Below are positions 13,598-13,882 of a stretch of 13,882 nucleotides of DNA, piece by piece (within the stretch, counting starts at the first letter, position 1; each line of letters begins with the position of its first letter). The DNA is from Opitutia bacterium UBA4654. GTDB taxonomy: Bacteria > Verrucomicrobiota > Verrucomicrobiia > Opitutales > Intestinicryptomonadaceae. The DNA is taken from contig DHMA01000009.1 in assembly GCA_002405555.1 (NCBI GenBank), positions 1-13,882 on the forward strand, in the 5' to 3' direction. A program made the position numbers and the translations under genes. A model generated the notes under the pieces. It did not search any database. It saw only the letters and a program-made list of their open reading frames with translations, and was not told where the DNA came from.

Positions 13598-13614
13598 CGG
13601 CGGATTTTCCGCCG
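13598..13614 (+). other. GC-rich hairpin in BI-1 3' region
   Basis: CGGCGGA (13598-13604) pairs with TCCGCCG (13608-13614), a perfect 7-bp stem with a 3-nt loop. No T-run follows, so it is not a terminator by itself; it would lie in the 3' untranslated part of the BI-1 transcript, 30 nt before the true terminator. Confidence 0.5.
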
Positions 13615-13644
13615 ATAGTAAAGTGATAGTAGTCATATATGGAG

Positions 13645-13681
13645 GACGCCCCGACTTTTCGGGGCGTCTTTCCGTTTTTTT
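13645..13681 (+). terminator. Rho-independent terminator after the BI-1 gene
   Basis: A 10-bp perfect stem GACGCCCCGA/TCGGGGCGTC (13645-13668) with a CTTT loop is followed by TTT and then T 13675-13681. It gives a 3' untranslated stretch of about 128 nt after the BI-1 stop. Confidence 0.9.
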
Positions 13682-13882
13682 AAATACCCGCGCGGAAATT
13701 TTGCGCGTTCGACAAAATGCGAAAATCGGAAAGCAGAAAAAGCCCGCAAAACGCCGTTTCCGAAGCCGACCGCAAGCACCCGACAACTATCCGCCCAGAC
13801 CGACCGTCCAAGCAATTCGACCACCCCGCCCCCCGTTCCCGCAACGCCCATTGCAAAGAAAATGCCCCGCGGGTTTTGCGGG

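Larger units (their letters stand above)
13517..13882. other. Gene-poor 3' end of the window
   Basis: The 366 bases after the BI-1 gene hold no convincing gene. Contents: a hairpin at 13598-13614, a repeated GATAGTA (13614-13620 and 13625-13631), a strong terminator at 13645-13681, and then an open reading frame from ATG 13717 to the window edge. That frame encodes about 55 residues rich in Arg, Pro and Ser, with rare codons (CGA, AGA, CCA) unlike the neighbours, no SD and no recognised motif; it could be the start of a partial gene but is not supported. A small inverted repeat (CCCGC/GCGGG, 13866-13882) touches the window edge. Confidence 0.5.

Noticed and set aside
13640..13683. A 14-codon frame starting ATGGAGGAC inside the BI-1 terminator
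   Set aside because: It consists of the terminator hairpin and T-run only, so it is chance.
1..13882. Mobile element, prophage, CRISPR or defence island
   Set aside because: No transposase, integrase, terminal inverted repeats, direct-repeat arrays or defence-family domains are seen; the tRNA has no integrase gene or duplicated 3' end beside it.

Overview
The window reads as an ordinary stretch of chromosome from a bacterium, most likely of the Verrucomicrobiota (Opitutae-like). This placement is an inference from family content: a secreted DUF1080 (3-keto-disaccharide hydrolase-like) protein, FabV as the enoyl-ACP reductase, a C_GCAxxG_C_C protein, a SIMPL/DUF541 protein, and many genes without a Shine-Dalgarno sequence. 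No database search was possible. There are twelve confident protein genes and one tRNA. I see no phage, insertion sequence, CRISPR array, toxin-antitoxin pair or defence cluster.

Layout. Positions 1-1715 are transcribed leftward: a pyrimidine-nucleoside phosphorylase family gene (381-1715) with its own terminator, then tRNA-Glu(TTC) (53-130) with its own terminator. The phosphorylase is divergent from a rightward xseB-dxs pair (1984-4132). A bidirectional terminator at 4173-4206 separates dxs from a leftward group: DUF1080 gene, ispA, fabV (7430 down to 4231). Next comes a rightward block: SIMPL gene (7606-8343), terminator, ligA (8470-10833) and a HAD phosphatase (10913-11572). Another terminator faces the leftward pair rph and C_GCAxxG_C_C gene (12752 down to 11687), which overlap by 8 nt. 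A rightward Bax-inhibitor-1/YccA-type membrane protein (12812-13516) closes the gene content. The last 366 bases hold hairpins, a strong terminator and no convincing gene.

How the genes fit together. Dxs starts the MEP isoprenoid pathway and IspA makes the C15 prenyl diphosphate, so two steps of one pathway flank fabV, the last step of the fatty acid elongation cycle. The block therefore serves membrane lipid and isoprenoid synthesis. XseB (exonuclease VII small subunit), LigA and RNase PH are DNA and RNA maintenance enzymes. The DUF1080, SIMPL and BI-1 proteins are exported or membrane proteins.

The main points for a second look are: the phosphorylase, in which the near-invariant phosphate-binding signature is replaced residue for residue by unrelated sequence; overlapping, mutually exclusive hairpins in the leader of that gene; a LigA with two lysine-rich insertions and a long acidic/proline tail; a Dxs with several changed family-signature residues; and a recurrent layout in which promoter-like hexamers sit so close to SD-less start codons that leaderless mRNAs are plausible. 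No wholly new multi-gene system could be supported.
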